Positions 28,659-37,763 of a stretch of DNA of 64,000 nucleotides are shown piece after piece (position 1 is the stretch's first letter; each line of letters opens with the position of its first letter). A program made the translations under genes and the position numbers. The DNA lies in the NCBI GenBank assembly GCA_040222855.1, contig JAVKCD010000019.1, forward strand, positions 542,912 to 606,911, in the 5' to 3' direction. Under the pieces are notes generated by a model. The model saw only the letters and a program-made list of their open reading frames with translations, was not told the origin of the DNA and did not search any database. This stretch comes from Phycisphaeraceae bacterium (GTDB taxonomy: Bacteria; Planctomycetota; Phycisphaerae; Phycisphaerales; Phycisphaeraceae).

Positions 28659-29986
28659 GCCAGGTCCTCCTCACGCACCCGCTCGATCTCCGCACCCAAC
28701 CCCCGAAGCGTCACCTCCATCCGCTCATACCCACGATCCAGGTGATACACCCGCAGCACCCGCGTCTCCCCCCGCGCCGCCAATCCTGCCAAAACCAGCC
28801 CCGCCGATGCCCGCAGGTCCGACGCCATCACCGGCGCGCCAATCAACTCCGGCACCCCCGTTACCAGCACGCTCGGACCACTCCGCGTCAGGCTCGCCCC
28901 CATCCTCAGCAGCTCCGCGACATGCAGAAAACGATCCGGAAAAATCTTCTCCGTCACCATCGAGTTCCCGTCCGCCAGACACAGCAGCGCCATCAACTGA
29001 GCCTGCAGGTCCGTCGGAAATCCCGGATGCGGCTGCGTCACCACGTGCACAGGCGTCAACCGCCGCTTCGTCACCACCCGAACCGTGTCCCGCAAACCAC
29101 CACCATCAACACCACCACCCTCCGCGCCATCCTTGGTGTCGGCGGCGACCTCAACACCCACAAACTCCAGCCGATCGTGCAACGCTGCCAACGCCCGCGT
29201 CGGATAGTTCTCCAGCACAATGTCACCGTTCGTGATCGCCGACGCCATCACATACGTCCCCGCCTCGATCCGGTCCGGCATCACCCGATGCTCCACACCC
29301 CCCAACCGCTCAACCCCCTCAATCACGATCCGTGGTGTCCCCGCCCCTCGAATCTTCGCCCCCATCCCATTGAGCATCACCGCCAGGTCCTCAACCTCCG
29401 GCTCGCACGCCGCACACTCAATCGTCGTCACCCCCTCCGCCAGCGCCGCCGCCGACATCACATTCGCCGTCCCCAACACCGTCGAGCCATTCGGACCACC
29501 AAGAAAAACACTCCGCCCCCGCAAACGCCCCCCGGGCGCACGCGCGACGATGTACCCCCCATCCAACTCGATCTCCGCACCCAACGCCCGCAACCCCCTC
29601 AAATGCAGGTCCACCGGCCGATCCCCGATCGCACAACCCCCAGGCATTGACACCCGCGCCGCGCCCCGCTTCGCCAGCAACGGACCCAACACGCACACAC
29701 CCGCCCGCATCGTCCGCACGATGTCATAGTGCGCCTCAACCGACGACGCATCTTTCGCGTGAAGCTCCACCCGCCCGCCATCCCCAGGCCGCTCCGCCCC
29801 GCACCCCAGACTCTCCAGCAGCCGAACCATGTTCCGAATATCCGACAGCTTCGGCACATCCTCCAGCACCACCCGCTCATCCGTCAGCAACGACGCCGCC
29901 ATCAAAGGCAACGCCGCATTCTTCGAACCATTCACCCGCACCGTCCCCCGAAGCGGCCGACCTCCACGAATCACAAACGCGTCCAT
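28655..29986 (-). CDS. murA: UDP-N-acetylglucosamine 1-carboxyvinyltransferase
   Basis: 443 residues, close to the family length. Motifs include VNGSKNAALPLMAASLLTDE, RTMRAGVCVLGPLLAKRG and the catalytic loop MPGGCAIGDRPVDLH with C118, the residue attacked by fosfomycin. It adds enolpyruvate to UDP-GlcNAc, the first committed step of peptidoglycan synthesis, in the cytoplasm. The Trm112-like gene starts at its stop codon. With dacB in the window it supports a peptidoglycan wall. Confidence 0.95.
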   Translation of the reverse strand: MDAFVIRGGRPLRGTVRVNGSKNAALPLMAASLLTDERVVLEDVPKLSDIRNMVRLLESLGCGAERPGDGGRVELHAKDASSVEAHYDIVRTMRAGVCVLGPLLAKRGAARVSMPGGCAIGDRPVDLHLRGLRALGAEIELDGGYIVARAPGGRLRGRSVFLGGPNGSTVLGTANVMSAAALAEGVTTIECAACEPEVEDLAVMLNGMGAKIRGAGTPRIVIEGVERLGGVEHRVMPDRIEAGTYVMASAITNGDIVLENYPTRALAALHDRLEFVGVEVAADTKDGAEGGGVDGGGLRDTVRVVTKRRLTPVHVVTQPHPGFPTDLQAQLMALLCLADGNSMVTEKIFPDRFLHVAELLRMGASLTRSGPSVLVTGVPELIGAPVMASDLRASAGLVLAGLAARGETRVLRVYHLDRGYERMEVTLRGLGAEIERVREEDLA

Positions 29987-30145
29987 AAATCACCTTGTCC
30001 CACATCAACAACCACCGAACAACCCGCCCCCGACCGCAGGGGCTCCAACCCTTATCGGCGGACCACCGCCCCGCGCCCCAGACACAACCCCACCCAGGAA
30101 AAGGTAAAACACACCTCCCTCACCACCACGCACCGGACACCACTC

Positions 30146-30664
30146 ATGATCCAGCTCACCGACCTCATCCGCGACATCCAGGACTTCCCCAAACCCGGCA
30201 TCGTCTTCAAAGACATCACCCCCCTCCTCGCCGACCCCGCCGGACTCGCCATGGCCGTCGAACTCATGGCGTCACCCTACCGCTCCCAGAACATCGACCT
30301 CGTCTGCGGCGCCGAGTCCCGCGGCTTCATCTTCGGCACCGCCATCGCCCAATCACTCTCCGCCGGCTTCATCCCCATCCGCAAACCCGGCAAACTCCCA
30401 CACAAAACCAGAGCCATCTCCTACGACCTCGAATACGGCTCCGACACCCTCGAAATCCACGAAGACGCCATCCAGCCCGGCAAAAAAATCCTCATGGTCG
30501 ACGACCTCCTCGCCACAGGCGGAACCATGAAAGCCTCCTGCGAACTCATCGCCTCCCTGGGCGGAACCATCGCCGGCATCACCGTCCTCATCGAACTCAA
30601 CGACCTCAAAGGCCGAAAACACCTCGGCGGACCCATCGACGTCCACGCCGTCATCAACTACTAA
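30146..30664 (+). CDS. apt: Adenine phosphoribosyltransferase
   Basis: 172 residues, normal length. It has DIQDFPKPGIVFKDITPLLA, GAESRGFIFGTAIAQSL and the PRPP-binding loop ILMVDDLLATGGTMKAS. It converts adenine and PRPP to AMP for purine salvage. It is divergent from murA with 159 bases between the start codons and is followed directly by two hairpins (30672-30738). Confidence 0.95.
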   Translation: MIQLTDLIRDIQDFPKPGIVFKDITPLLADPAGLAMAVELMASPYRSQNIDLVCGAESRGFIFGTAIAQSLSAGFIPIRKPGKLPHKTRAISYDLEYGSDTLEIHEDAIQPGKKILMVDDLLATGGTMKASCELIASLGGTIAGITVLIELNDLKGRKHLGGPIDVHAVINY

Positions 30665-30671
30665 TCCCCCT

Positions 30672-30738
30672 CCGGTTCAGTCCACAGGACTGAACCGGGT
30701 GCCACAGGGCAGTCCCGATGAACATCGGGATGCCCTGT
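30672..30738 (+). repeat. Two tandem short-loop hairpins after apt
   Basis: First, CCGGTTCAGTCC-ACA-GGACTGAACCGG (30672-30698), a perfect 12-bp stem that begins seven bases after the apt stop. Then GGGTGCC and a second hairpin pairing 30704-30719 with 30724-30738, fifteen base pairs with one bulged G. No T run follows either, so neither is a classic intrinsic terminator. They belong to the 3'-end hairpin family. Confidence 0.72.
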
Positions 30739-30771
30739 ACGACCACCAACAAACACCACCACATCCACCAC

Positions 30772-31608
30772 ATGCCACGCAAACCAAGGGACAACAAGAC
30801 GCCACCGCCCCTCGCGTCCTACTGGGAACAGACGCGCTGGCCACTCCAGTCCCTCTACTTCCTCGCACCACTCCTCGTCCTCTACGAACTCGGCGCCCTC
30901 TGGCTCGGACCCCAGCCCGGCGAACGACTCCCACCCATCTTCGCCGAACGACTCATGTTCGACTTCTTCCAGGTCGTCGGCGTCCCCGGCACCTACCTCC
31001 CCGGCATCCTTGCCGTCGTCGTCCTCCTCCTCACCCACACCCTCCGAAAAGACCCCTGGAAACCCAACCCAAGACTCTGGGGCGTCATGTGGATCGAATC
31101 CATCCTTCTCGCCATCCCACTCCTGGTCATCATGGCCGCCATCTTCCGACAACCCATCAACCCACCCACAGAAAACACCGTCTCATTCGTAACCCAGATT
31201 CCCGGGATGCTCGCCGCCCAACCCGGCTCCGACGCCTTAAGCGCTATCGGCTCCTGGCCCCAGGGCGTCGTCTTCTCCATCGGTGCCGGCCTCTACGAGG
31301 AACTCCTCTTCCGCCTCATCGCCATCGCCCTGATCCACATGGTCCTCGCCGACCTCCTCGCCCTACCCGAACCCGCCGCCACCCTCACCTCCATCGCCCT
31401 CTCCGCCCTCCTCTTCGCCCTCTACCACTTCGACAACCCCAACCCCCTCGCCTGGGACCCCACCCAGTGGGCCCGCTTCTCCTTCTATATGATCGCCGGC
31501 GTTTACTTCGCCGCCGTCTACGTCCTCCGAGGTTTCGGCATCGTCGCCGCCACCCACGCCGTCTACGACATCATCGTCATCACCCAATACTTCTACAGCC
31601 GAAGCTGA
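30772..31608 (+). CDS. CPBP-family intramembrane metalloprotease
   Basis: 278 residues with about seven hydrophobic segments. The motifs are GAGLYEELLFRLIAI (EExxxR), ALYHFDN (second histidine) and ATHAVYDII (third motif, HxxxD/N). This is a second Rce1-like membrane protease of the window, different from the one at 9.4 kb, with a typical GLYEELLFR motif found in many bacterial CPBP proteins. The ATG at 30772 was chosen; an ATG at 30718 lies in the upstream hairpin. The substrate is unknown. Confidence 0.84.
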   Translation: MPRKPRDNKTPPPLASYWEQTRWPLQSLYFLAPLLVLYELGALWLGPQPGERLPPIFAERLMFDFFQVVGVPGTYLPGILAVVVLLLTHTLRKDPWKPNPRLWGVMWIESILLAIPLLVIMAAIFRQPINPPTENTVSFVTQIPGMLAAQPGSDALSAIGSWPQGVVFSIGAGLYEELLFRLIAIALIHMVLADLLALPEPAATLTSIALSALLFALYHFDNPNPLAWDPTQWARFSFYMIAGVYFAAVYVLRGFGIVAATHAVYDIIVITQYFYSRS

Positions 31609-31622
31609 CCCTCTATGAGTTC

Positions 31623-31657
31623 GGGTGCCACACTTTGGCCAACGGCCAACGTGTGCC
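31623..31657 (+). repeat. GGGTGCC hairpin element, copy after CPBP protease
   Basis: GGGTGC then CACACTTTGGCC-AAC-GGCCAACGTGTG: 12-base stem with one mismatch, 14 bases after the protease stop. A related element with a shorter stem occurs at 33891 with the same mismatch. Confidence 0.65.
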
Positions 31658-31684
31658 GACCCCCAAAAACCGCCACGCCCTAAC

Positions 31685-31714
31685 GAGCCCTCGGCGCAAG
31701 CCGTGGGTGCCCAC
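31685..31714 (+). repeat. CCC(N)CGGC-GCAA-GCCGTGGG hairpin, copy 1
   Basis: CCCTCGGC-GCAA-GCCGTGGG: eight-base stem with one mismatch and a GNRA-type GCAA loop (31696-31699), followed by TGCCCAC. The second copy, at 36487, has a G-T wobble at the mismatch position. Confidence 0.6.
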
Positions 31715-31755
31715 CCCCGCGTGTAACGCCCAGACGCAACTCCCACAGGAAACAA

Positions 31756-31788
31756 GGGTGGCCGGGGTCTCGCGCAGCGAGCCCCCGG
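31756..31788 (+). repeat. GGGTG-hairpin element, copy 3
   Basis: The same 12-bp stem and GCA loop as the copy at 27514, between the convergent CPBP protease and the DCC-family gene. Together the three elements at 31623, 31685 and 31756 fill most of the 190-base intergenic gap. Confidence 0.7.
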
Positions 31789-31798
31789 AACTGACACC

Positions 31799-32212
31799 CT
31801 ATCCCAACACCCGCCCCTTAGGCATCACACACTTCCCAACAGGCAGCCACCGCCGCACCCGCGCCACCACCCCATAAACAAAATCCCGCAAAAACCCCGG
31901 CACCCATAACCCCACGCGCGCCAACCCGCCCCAGAAACCGCCCACCACCACCAACGACCGAAGCACCGCCCCACTCCGGCGATGCACCTCGCCCGCCTCA
32001 TCGACCAACACGGCAGACCCGGACCCACTTCCGGACGCCACCCCCATCAACCCCGCCGTCTCACCCCCCAACGGCGCATACCTCAAAACCCCCTCGCGAT
32101 CCTTCGACGCCACCCACGCCACCGACCCCCGACAAAAACCACAACCCCCATCAAAAAACAGCACCGGCCCCCCCACATCCCCCGACTCAGCCTCGCGCGT
32201 CACGTCAACCAC
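31799..32212 (-). CDS. DCC/DUF393-family thiol-disulfide oxidoreductase-like protein
   Basis: 137 residues, GTG start. The N-terminal LFFDGGCGFCRGSVAWVASK carries the DGxCxxC motif of DUF393 (named after DxxCxxC), and KDREGVLRYAPLGG is the next conserved strand. The family is thought to have thioredoxin-like folds and to act as thiol-disulfide oxidoreductases, though this is poorly tested. No signal peptide, so cytoplasmic. The C-terminal RWLPVGKCVMPKG is a common end in this family. Confidence 0.75.
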   Translation of the reverse strand: MVDVTREAESGDVGGPVLFFDGGCGFCRGSVAWVASKDREGVLRYAPLGGETAGLMGVASGSGSGSAVLVDEAGEVHRRSGAVLRSLVVVGGFWGGLARVGLWVPGFLRDFVYGVVARVRRWLPVGKCVMPKGRVLG

Positions 32213-32269
32213 ACCCCATCCTAGCCCCCAACTTCTTTCAACTCTCTACTTTCCACCCTCTACTCTTTT

Positions 32270-32298
32270 GAGCATCTGTGACAAAGTCACAGATGCTC
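32270..32298 (-). repeat. Perfect 29-base palindrome overlapping a stop codon
   Basis: GAGCATCTGTGAC-AAA-GTCACAGATGCTC: a perfect 13-bp stem with a three-base loop. The TGA stop of the minus-strand gene (32289-32287) and the codons for its last three residues lie inside the stem. There is no T run on either strand, so it is not a simple intrinsic terminator. Confidence 0.8.
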
Positions 32299-32814
32299 AA
32301 GGCACCACTCAAACAGCGTCCGCCACTCCCGCCGCTGAATCGCCACCAACTCCGAACGCCCATTCTCCCCACGACCCACCGCCCGCTCCACCCGACCCAC
32401 AAACTCAAGTGCATCAAACGGCCCCAGACTCGTCCCCGACCCCGCTCCACCCCCAGCCGACGAAATCCGACTCTGCGCCGGGTGCACCCCCACCTTCCGA
32501 TACCAGTGCCGCGCATTCCCGAAATCACCCTCCCGACGATGCATCATCGCGTGCAGACAACTCCCCGTAGGCGTATCAATCCCCTGACTCACCGCATGAC
32601 TCGACTCAAGATCATCCACATAAAACCACAACGCCGCCACCAGCTCCGGATGACCCGAAACCGGCTCTAGCTGAACCAGACCCCGGACCATCTCCACCAA
32701 CTCCGGCTCCGGCGGGGACTCCCGCACCAGCGTCGGCATGGTCTGGTTGATCGTCAGCCTGTCAAACAACGGCCGCAGCAGCGGCTCCACCGGTTCAGTC
32801 AAATGTGGGCACAT
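32287..32814 (-). CDS. Conserved protein of unknown function
   Basis: 175 residues. The central stretch ALWFYVDDLESSHAVSQGID then TPTGSCLHAMMHRREGDFGN and ARHWYRKVGVHP resembles a conserved bacterial hypothetical family with S-H...TPTGS-H-HRRExDxxN-W. I do not know its function. It is soluble, without signal peptide. The ATG at 32814 was chosen; GAGGAGG lies upstream at a long spacing, and a TTG codon further out contains that site. Its stop lies inside the palindrome at 32270. Confidence 0.65.
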   Translation of the reverse strand: MCPHLTEPVEPLLRPLFDRLTINQTMPTLVRESPPEPELVEMVRGLVQLEPVSGHPELVAALWFYVDDLESSHAVSQGIDTPTGSCLHAMMHRREGDFGNARHWYRKVGVHPAQSRISSAGGGAGSGTSLGPFDALEFVGRVERAVGRGENGRSELVAIQRREWRTLFEWCLEHL

Positions 32815-32982
32815 GCCGGATTCAATCCTCCTCAACCTCCGCCATCAACAAGAACATGTTCACGGGGAGTATCATAAGACCTTCTATCGGAAAGCTACGC
32901 AACACCCCTTGACCCTTGCGCACGATTCCCCAACTTCGACCTACTTCGAGAGAAAATCCCCGCACCCGCGTACCATCCCAAC

Positions 32983-33873
32983 GTGTTCTGCGACCTCCAT
33001 GCCCACACCACCGCCTCCGACGGACTCACCCCACCCGCCGACCTCCCCCAGCTTGCCATCGACGCCGGGCTCAAGGCCCTCGCCATCACCGACCACGACA
33101 CCACCGCCGGCATCCCACCCGCCCGACTCGTCGCCAAAACCCTCAGCCTCCCCCTCCTCACCGGCATCGAACTCTCCGCCGACCCCTTCTCCATCCTCGA
33201 CAAACACCGCACCCCCTACACCAACGACACCCCCAAATGGGGAACACTCCACATCCTTGGCTACGGCATCGACGACACCAACACCAACCTCCAGAACGTC
33301 TGCGACGAACTCAGCAACGCCCGCAGCGAACGCAACCCCGAAATCGTCGAAAAACTCAACACCCTGGGCGTCAAAATCGACTACCAGCAGGTCATCGAAC
33401 ACGCCGCCACCACCGGCTCACAGGTCATCGGCCGACCCCACATCGCCGCCGTCCTCCAGCAACACGGCTACGTCCGTTCACACCACGAAGCCTTCAAACG
33501 ATACATCGGCGAAGGCGCCCCGGCCTACGTCCGCAAAGACGCCCTCTCCGCCCAGCGCGCCATCCAAACCATCCACGACGCCGGCGGACTCGCCATCCTC
33601 GCACACCCCGTCCAACTCACCCGCGACCGCGACCTCCTCGCCAGAGCCGTCCTCCAACTCCGATCCCTCGGCATTGACGGCATCGAAACCATCCACCCCG
33701 ACCAGAAAAACACGACCCGACAAGGACTCGCCGCACTCGCCAAAAAACTCAACCTCCTCACCACCGGCGGCTCCGACTTCCACGGAAAACCCCACGGCGC
33801 CCAACTCGGCGCCATGCGCGTCCCACTCACCTACCACCAAACCCTCACCCAACGACTCACCCCTCCCGCCTGA
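32983..33873 (+). CDS. PHP-domain phosphoesterase (RNase AM/YciV-like)
   Basis: 296 residues, GTG start. The metal-site motifs of the PHP family are in order: DLHAHTTASDG (HxH), ITDHDTTAG (xDHD), GIELSAD, IGRPHIA, LAHPVQL and GGSDFHG. The layout equals that of YciV (RNase AM / 3',5'-nucleoside bisphosphate phosphatase), which trims small nucleotides and matures 5' ends of rRNA in E. coli. Function by family. A hairpin element follows 17 bases after the stop. Confidence 0.85.
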   Translation: MFCDLHAHTTASDGLTPPADLPQLAIDAGLKALAITDHDTTAGIPPARLVAKTLSLPLLTGIELSADPFSILDKHRTPYTNDTPKWGTLHILGYGIDDTNTNLQNVCDELSNARSERNPEIVEKLNTLGVKIDYQQVIEHAATTGSQVIGRPHIAAVLQQHGYVRSHHEAFKRYIGEGAPAYVRKDALSAQRAIQTIHDAGGLAILAHPVQLTRDRDLLARAVLQLRSLGIDGIETIHPDQKNTTRQGLAALAKKLNLLTTGGSDFHGKPHGAQLGAMRVPLTYHQTLTQRLTPPA

Positions 33874-33890
33874 TCCTTCATGGCGGGCTC

Positions 33891-33921
33891 GGGTGCCACA
33901 CTTTGCGCAGCAACGTGTGCC
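33891..33921 (+). repeat. GGGTGCC hairpin element, copy after PHP gene
   Basis: GGGTGC then CACACTTTGC-GCA-GCAACGTGTG: 10-base stem with one mismatch at the same position as in the 31623 copy, but a different inner stem and loop, 17 bases after the stop. The conserved outer part with changed inner pairs suggests the fold is retained. Confidence 0.68.
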
Positions 33922-34059
33922 TTCAGAAAATCACCACAGACGAACCGACAACCAACTCCCTCAACCCTCCCGCCGAACACTCATCCCCGCAAACCCCAAT
34001 CCACACTTTTCCCCCATGATCTTGCCCACCACACCCCCACTCCAGTACAACCACACACC

Positions 34060-35550
34060 ATGACACCCCTCTGGCCCATCCTCGCAAACGCCCTCAAACA
34101 CCCCACCCGAACCGCCGTCGTCGACGACTTCGCCACCACCTCATACGCCAAGCTCACCATCGCCTCACTCGTCCTCGCCGACACCATCCGACGGCTCACC
34201 GACCGCCAACGCTTCGGCGTCATGCTCCCCACCTCCGCCGCCTTCCCCATCACCATCCTCGGCGGATGGCTCGCTGGCCGAACACCCGTCCCCATCAACT
34301 ACCTCCTCTCCAAAGAAGACCTCCGATACGTCGCCAACGATGCCGACATCGACACCATCATCACCGTCGAAAAAATGATCGAACACGTCGGCGGACTCGA
34401 CGCCATCCCACCCAACGTCCGCGTCGTCTACCTCGAAAAACTCAACCTCAAAAAGTTCCCCGCACTCCGCTGGCCCAAACCCCCCAAAACCGACGACGAC
34501 GCCGTACTCCTCTACACCTCAGGAACCTCCGGAAAGCCCAAAGGCGTCCGACTCACACACGGAAACCTCGCCGCCAACGCCTTCGCCATCGCCACCCTCG
34601 CCAAACCCTTCAACCCAAAAACCTTCGTCGGCGTCCTCCCACAGTTCCACTCCTTCGGACTCACCGCGCTCACCCTATGGCCCCTCATGACCGCCTCCAA
34701 AGTCGCCTACACCGCTCGATTCCAACCCAAAAAAGTCATCGAACTCATCCGCGACCACAAAGCCGAAGTCTTCCTCGCCGTCCCCTCCATGTACGGCGCC
34801 CTCCTCTCCGTCAAAGACGCCAACGACGCCGACCTCCAATCTCTCACCTGCCCCATCTCGGGCGGAGAACCCCTCTCACACGACCTCGCCAAACGCTTCA
34901 AACAACGATTCAGCACCGACCTCTTCGAAGGCTACGGCCTCACCGAAACCTCACCCGTCACCAACTGCTGTGTCCCAGGCTCCACCAAACCCGGCTCCGT
35001 CGGAAAACCCCTCCCAGGCGTCCGCAACATCATCGTCGACGACAACAACCAACCCCTCGGACCCAACCAGGACGGCGAAATCCTCATCGCAGGACCCAAC
35101 GTCATGGCCGGGTACCACCACCTCCCCGAACTCACCAACGAAGTCATCACCAACATCACCCTGCCCAACGGCGAAACCCTCCGAGCCTTCCGCACCGGCG
35201 ACATCGGACAACTCGACGAGGACGGCTTCCTCTACATCACCGGCCGCAAAAAAGAAATGCTCATCATCGCCGGCGAAAACGTCTTCCCCCGTGAAATCGA
35301 AGAGATCCTCAACCAACACCCCTCCGTCCACGCCTCCGCCGTCGTCGGCCGCAAAGACCCCGCCCGCGGCGAACTCCCCATCGCCTTCGTCGAACTCACC
35401 GAAAACAGCACCCTCGACGAAAAAGCCCTCCGGGCCTTCTGCCGCGACCACATGGCACCCTTCAAAGTCCCCCGCGAAATCCACCACCTCCCCGAACTCC
35501 CCCGAAGCCCCACCGGCAAAATCCTCCGCCGAGAACTCAACCCGAACTAA
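34060..35550 (+). CDS. AMP-binding acyl-CoA or acyl-ACP ligase
   Basis: 496 residues. ANL-superfamily motifs: P-loop [50 protein letters not shown] and the C-terminal [13 protein letters not shown] with its catalytic lysine. It activates a carboxylate, probably a fatty acid, as AMP ester and passes it to CoA or ACP. The sequence resembles the ligase half of E. coli Aas (lysophospholipid acylation), but no acyltransferase domain is attached. The ATG at 34060 begins the conserved part; the upstream frame is non-coding. Genomic neighbours give no specific pathway. Confidence 0.85.
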   Translation: MTPLWPILANALKHPTRTAVVDDFATTSYAKLTIASLVLADTIRRLTDRQRFGVMLPTSAAFPITILGGWLAGRTPVPINYLLSKEDLRYVANDADIDTIITVEKMIEHVGGLDAIPPNVRVVYLEKLNLKKFPALRWPKPPKTDDDAVLLYTSGTSGKPKGVRLTHGNLAANAFAIATLAKPFNPKTFVGVLPQFHSFGLTALTLWPLMTASKVAYTARFQPKKVIELIRDHKAEVFLAVPSMYGALLSVKDANDADLQSLTCPISGGEPLSHDLAKRFKQRFSTDLFEGYGLTETSPVTNCCVPGSTKPGSVGKPLPGVRNIIVDDNNQPLGPNQDGEILIAGPNVMAGYHHLPELTNEVITNITLPNGETLRAFRTGDIGQLDEDGFLYITGRKKEMLIIAGENVFPREIEEILNQHPSVHASAVVGRKDPARGELPIAFVELTENSTLDEKALRAFCRDHMAPFKVPREIHHLPELPRSPTGKILRRELNPN

Positions 35551-35654
35551 TCGCACAAAAATCGGGCAACCCCAGCGCAGAAAAACCGCCCCCTCACGAC
35601 TATGGTTATAGAAGGCCGATAGGCCTGATTCGCACACCATCGAGGGACGAGGCC

Positions 35655-36455
35655 ATGCAACACCCGACATCCACGCGCCAGGGGTTCACCCTCATCGAAC
35701 TCCTCGTCGTCATCTCCATCATCGCCCTGCTCATCGGCATCCTCCTCCCAGCCCTCGGCGCCGCCCGCGACACCGCCCGTACCCTCCAGTGCTCCAGCAA
35801 CATCCGCCAGATCGGCATCGCTTCCGAAATCTACGCCAACGACAACCGCGAGCTCTACCCCATCGCCGGTCGATTCATCCGCTGGAACCAGATCGACAAC
35901 CGCGCCACGGGCGGCACCGGCTTCAACGCCTGGATGCAGCAACTCTCAACCTACATCTCAGACGACAACTACTGGTACGCCGGCTGCCCCAGCTACCCCA
36001 TCGACATCGACACCACCAACAACGCCGGCGACGACATCTCCGGCTACCACTACTTCATCTCCGACAACGCAGCCTACATCGACAAACTCCTCAACCGGCC
36101 CGCCGAGTTCGCCGCCTACAAATGGGCCTCCACCGACCGCAAACGCATCCGATACACCTCCGCCTTCGTCCTCGGCGGAGACCTCAACCGACAGTTCAAC
36201 GAAACCGACGCCGACAAAGACGACTACACCCAAGAATGCCTCGTCTGGGATAACTCTCCCCTCGTCCCCGACCCCATCCGCATCGCCGGCTCCTTCTGGG
36301 ACCCACACCACCGCGGAACCCTCAACGTCCTCTTCGCCGATGGACACGTCGCCGGCTTCTCCGCCTACGACCCCACAAAACTCACCTTCCGCTACGAAGA
36401 AATGGGGTACTGGCGCGACGACGACAACCCCACCTTCGACTTCCCAACCTTCTAA
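35655..36455 (+). CDS. Type II secretion/type IV prepilin-like protein (DUF1559-type)
   Basis: 266 residues. It has a class III signal of the prepilin type, [20 protein letters not shown] with the cleavage site after the glycine (residue 10) and Phe/Glu at +1/+5. The C-terminal segment [12 protein letters not shown] is the DG motif typical of the large planctomycete DUF1559 family. The central region is cysteine-poor and globular. Processing by a prepilin peptidase and assembly in a pseudopilus are likely; function unknown. A hairpin element lies 31 bases after the stop. Confidence 0.87.
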   Translation: MQHPTSTRQGFTLIELLVVISIIALLIGILLPALGAARDTARTLQCSSNIRQIGIASEIYANDNRELYPIAGRFIRWNQIDNRATGGTGFNAWMQQLSTYISDDNYWYAGCPSYPIDIDTTNNAGDDISGYHYFISDNAAYIDKLLNRPAEFAAYKWASTDRKRIRYTSAFVLGGDLNRQFNETDADKDDYTQECLVWDNSPLVPDPIRIAGSFWDPHHRGTLNVLFADGHVAGFSAYDPTKLTFRYEEMGYWRDDDNPTFDFPTF

Positions 36456-36486
36456 CCCCCACCCACCAAAAACCAATCCGCCCTAA

Positions 36487-36512
36487 AGAGCCCGCGGCGC
36501 AAGCCGTGGGTG
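36487..36512 (+). repeat. CCC(N)CGGC-GCAA-GCCGTGGG hairpin, copy 2
   Basis: CCCGCGGC-GCAA-GCCGTGGG: eight-base stem (one G-T wobble) with a GCAA loop at 36499-36502, downstream of the prepilin-like gene. It continues GTGTGCC, like the outer part of other copies. Confidence 0.62.
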
Positions 36513-36607
36513 TGCCTTTCACGCACCAGTGACACCCATAGGTCACCACCCCTCGCACGCTCCCGCTACCATGCGCTGTCCAACCAACAACGCCCGGAGC
36601 CGCCACC

Positions 36608-37600
36608 TTGTCAACCACACGCACCCTCATCGCCGACCTCGGACCCGCTGAACTCGTCGAAGGCGTCTTCGCCATCCAAAACTGCCAACTCGGCCAAACA
36701 AAAAACGGCAAACCCTTCATCAAGTGCCTCCTCGCCGACCGCTCCGGCCGCACCCCAGGCCGCATGTGGAACGCCACCGAAGAACTCTTCACACAACTCC
36801 CCACCGACGGCTTCGTCCACATCGAAGGGCAAACCCAGCCCTACCAGGGCGAAATGCAGATCATCATCAACCGCATCCACAACCACGAACCCACAGCCTC
36901 CGAACTCGCCGATCTCCTCCCCTCCACCGAACACGACATCGACGAAATGTTCGCCGCCGTCCTCAAACTCCTCGGCACCCTCACCAACCCCAGCCTCGCC
37001 GCACTCCGAGACCGATACCTCGAAGATGGCGAACTCATGGAACGCTTCTGCCGCGCACCCGCCGCCATGACCCTCCACCACGCCTACCTGGGCGGACTCC
37101 TCGAACACACCCTCTCCGTCATGCGACTCGCCGACAACGCCCTCCCCAACTACCCCGAACTCAACCGCGACCTCGTCCTCTTCGGACTCTTCATCCACGA
37201 CCTCGGCAAATGCGCCGAACTCTCCTGGGACGCCGGCTTCGGCTACACCGAAGATGGACAACTAGTCGGACACATCGCCCGGGGCGTCGTCTGGCTCAAT
37301 GACAAAGCCCGCGCCTGCAACGACCCCGACATCAACCAACCCATCCCAAAACGACTCCTCAACACCCTCGAACACATCATCCTCTCCCACCACGGACAAC
37401 CCGACTTCGGCGGCCTCAAAATCCCCGCCACACCCGAAGCTATCGCCATCTCGCTCTTCGACAACGCCGACGCCAAACTCAACCTCGCCATCGCCGCCGC
37501 CAAACGCGACCAACTCAAACCCGACTCCCTCCAGGGCGACTTCACCGAAAAAATCTGGGCACTCGAAACCAGAATCTTCCGCCCAGACCCCACTCTCTAA
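36608..37600 (+). CDS. yhaM: YhaM-type 3'-5' exoribonuclease (OB fold + HD domain)
   Basis: 330 residues, TTG start with GGAG eight bases upstream. An OB-fold nucleic-acid-binding domain (about 10-100; LADRSGRTPGRMWNATEEL) is followed by an HD hydrolase domain with LHHAYLGGLLEHTLSV, FIHDLGK and ILSHHGQPDFG. This is the domain pair of Bacillus YhaM/CBF1, a manganese-dependent 3'-5' RNA/DNA exonuclease. It should be cytoplasmic. The next element downstream is hairpin copy 4. Confidence 0.86.
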   Translation: MSTTRTLIADLGPAELVEGVFAIQNCQLGQTKNGKPFIKCLLADRSGRTPGRMWNATEELFTQLPTDGFVHIEGQTQPYQGEMQIIINRIHNHEPTASELADLLPSTEHDIDEMFAAVLKLLGTLTNPSLAALRDRYLEDGELMERFCRAPAAMTLHHAYLGGLLEHTLSVMRLADNALPNYPELNRDLVLFGLFIHDLGKCAELSWDAGFGYTEDGQLVGHIARGVVWLNDKARACNDPDINQPIPKRLLNTLEHIILSHHGQPDFGGLKIPATPEAIAISLFDNADAKLNLAIAAAKRDQLKPDSLQGDFTEKIWALETRIFRPDPTL

Positions 37601-37645
37601 AAAGTTACACCCTGACTCTTACCTGACCACCCCGCCTCTCCAACT

Positions 37646-37679
37646 GGGTGGCCGGGGTCATCGCGCAGCGTGACCCCGG
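37646..37679 (+). repeat. GGGTG-hairpin element, copy 4 (compensated stem)
   Basis: GGGTGGCC then CCGGGGTCATCGC-GCA-GCGTGACCCCGG: the outer nine bases pair perfectly. Relative to copies 1-3, the CT of the left arm became CA and the right arm changed to TGA, restoring pairing. Such compensatory change suggests selection on the fold. Confidence 0.72.
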
Positions 37680-37763
37680 AGCAACAACTGCCCGATCCAC
37701 GATCGACGCCAGCTTAGCAATGACCCGCCAAGATCAAGGCTCGTAGTTCGTCGTGATTTTGGG

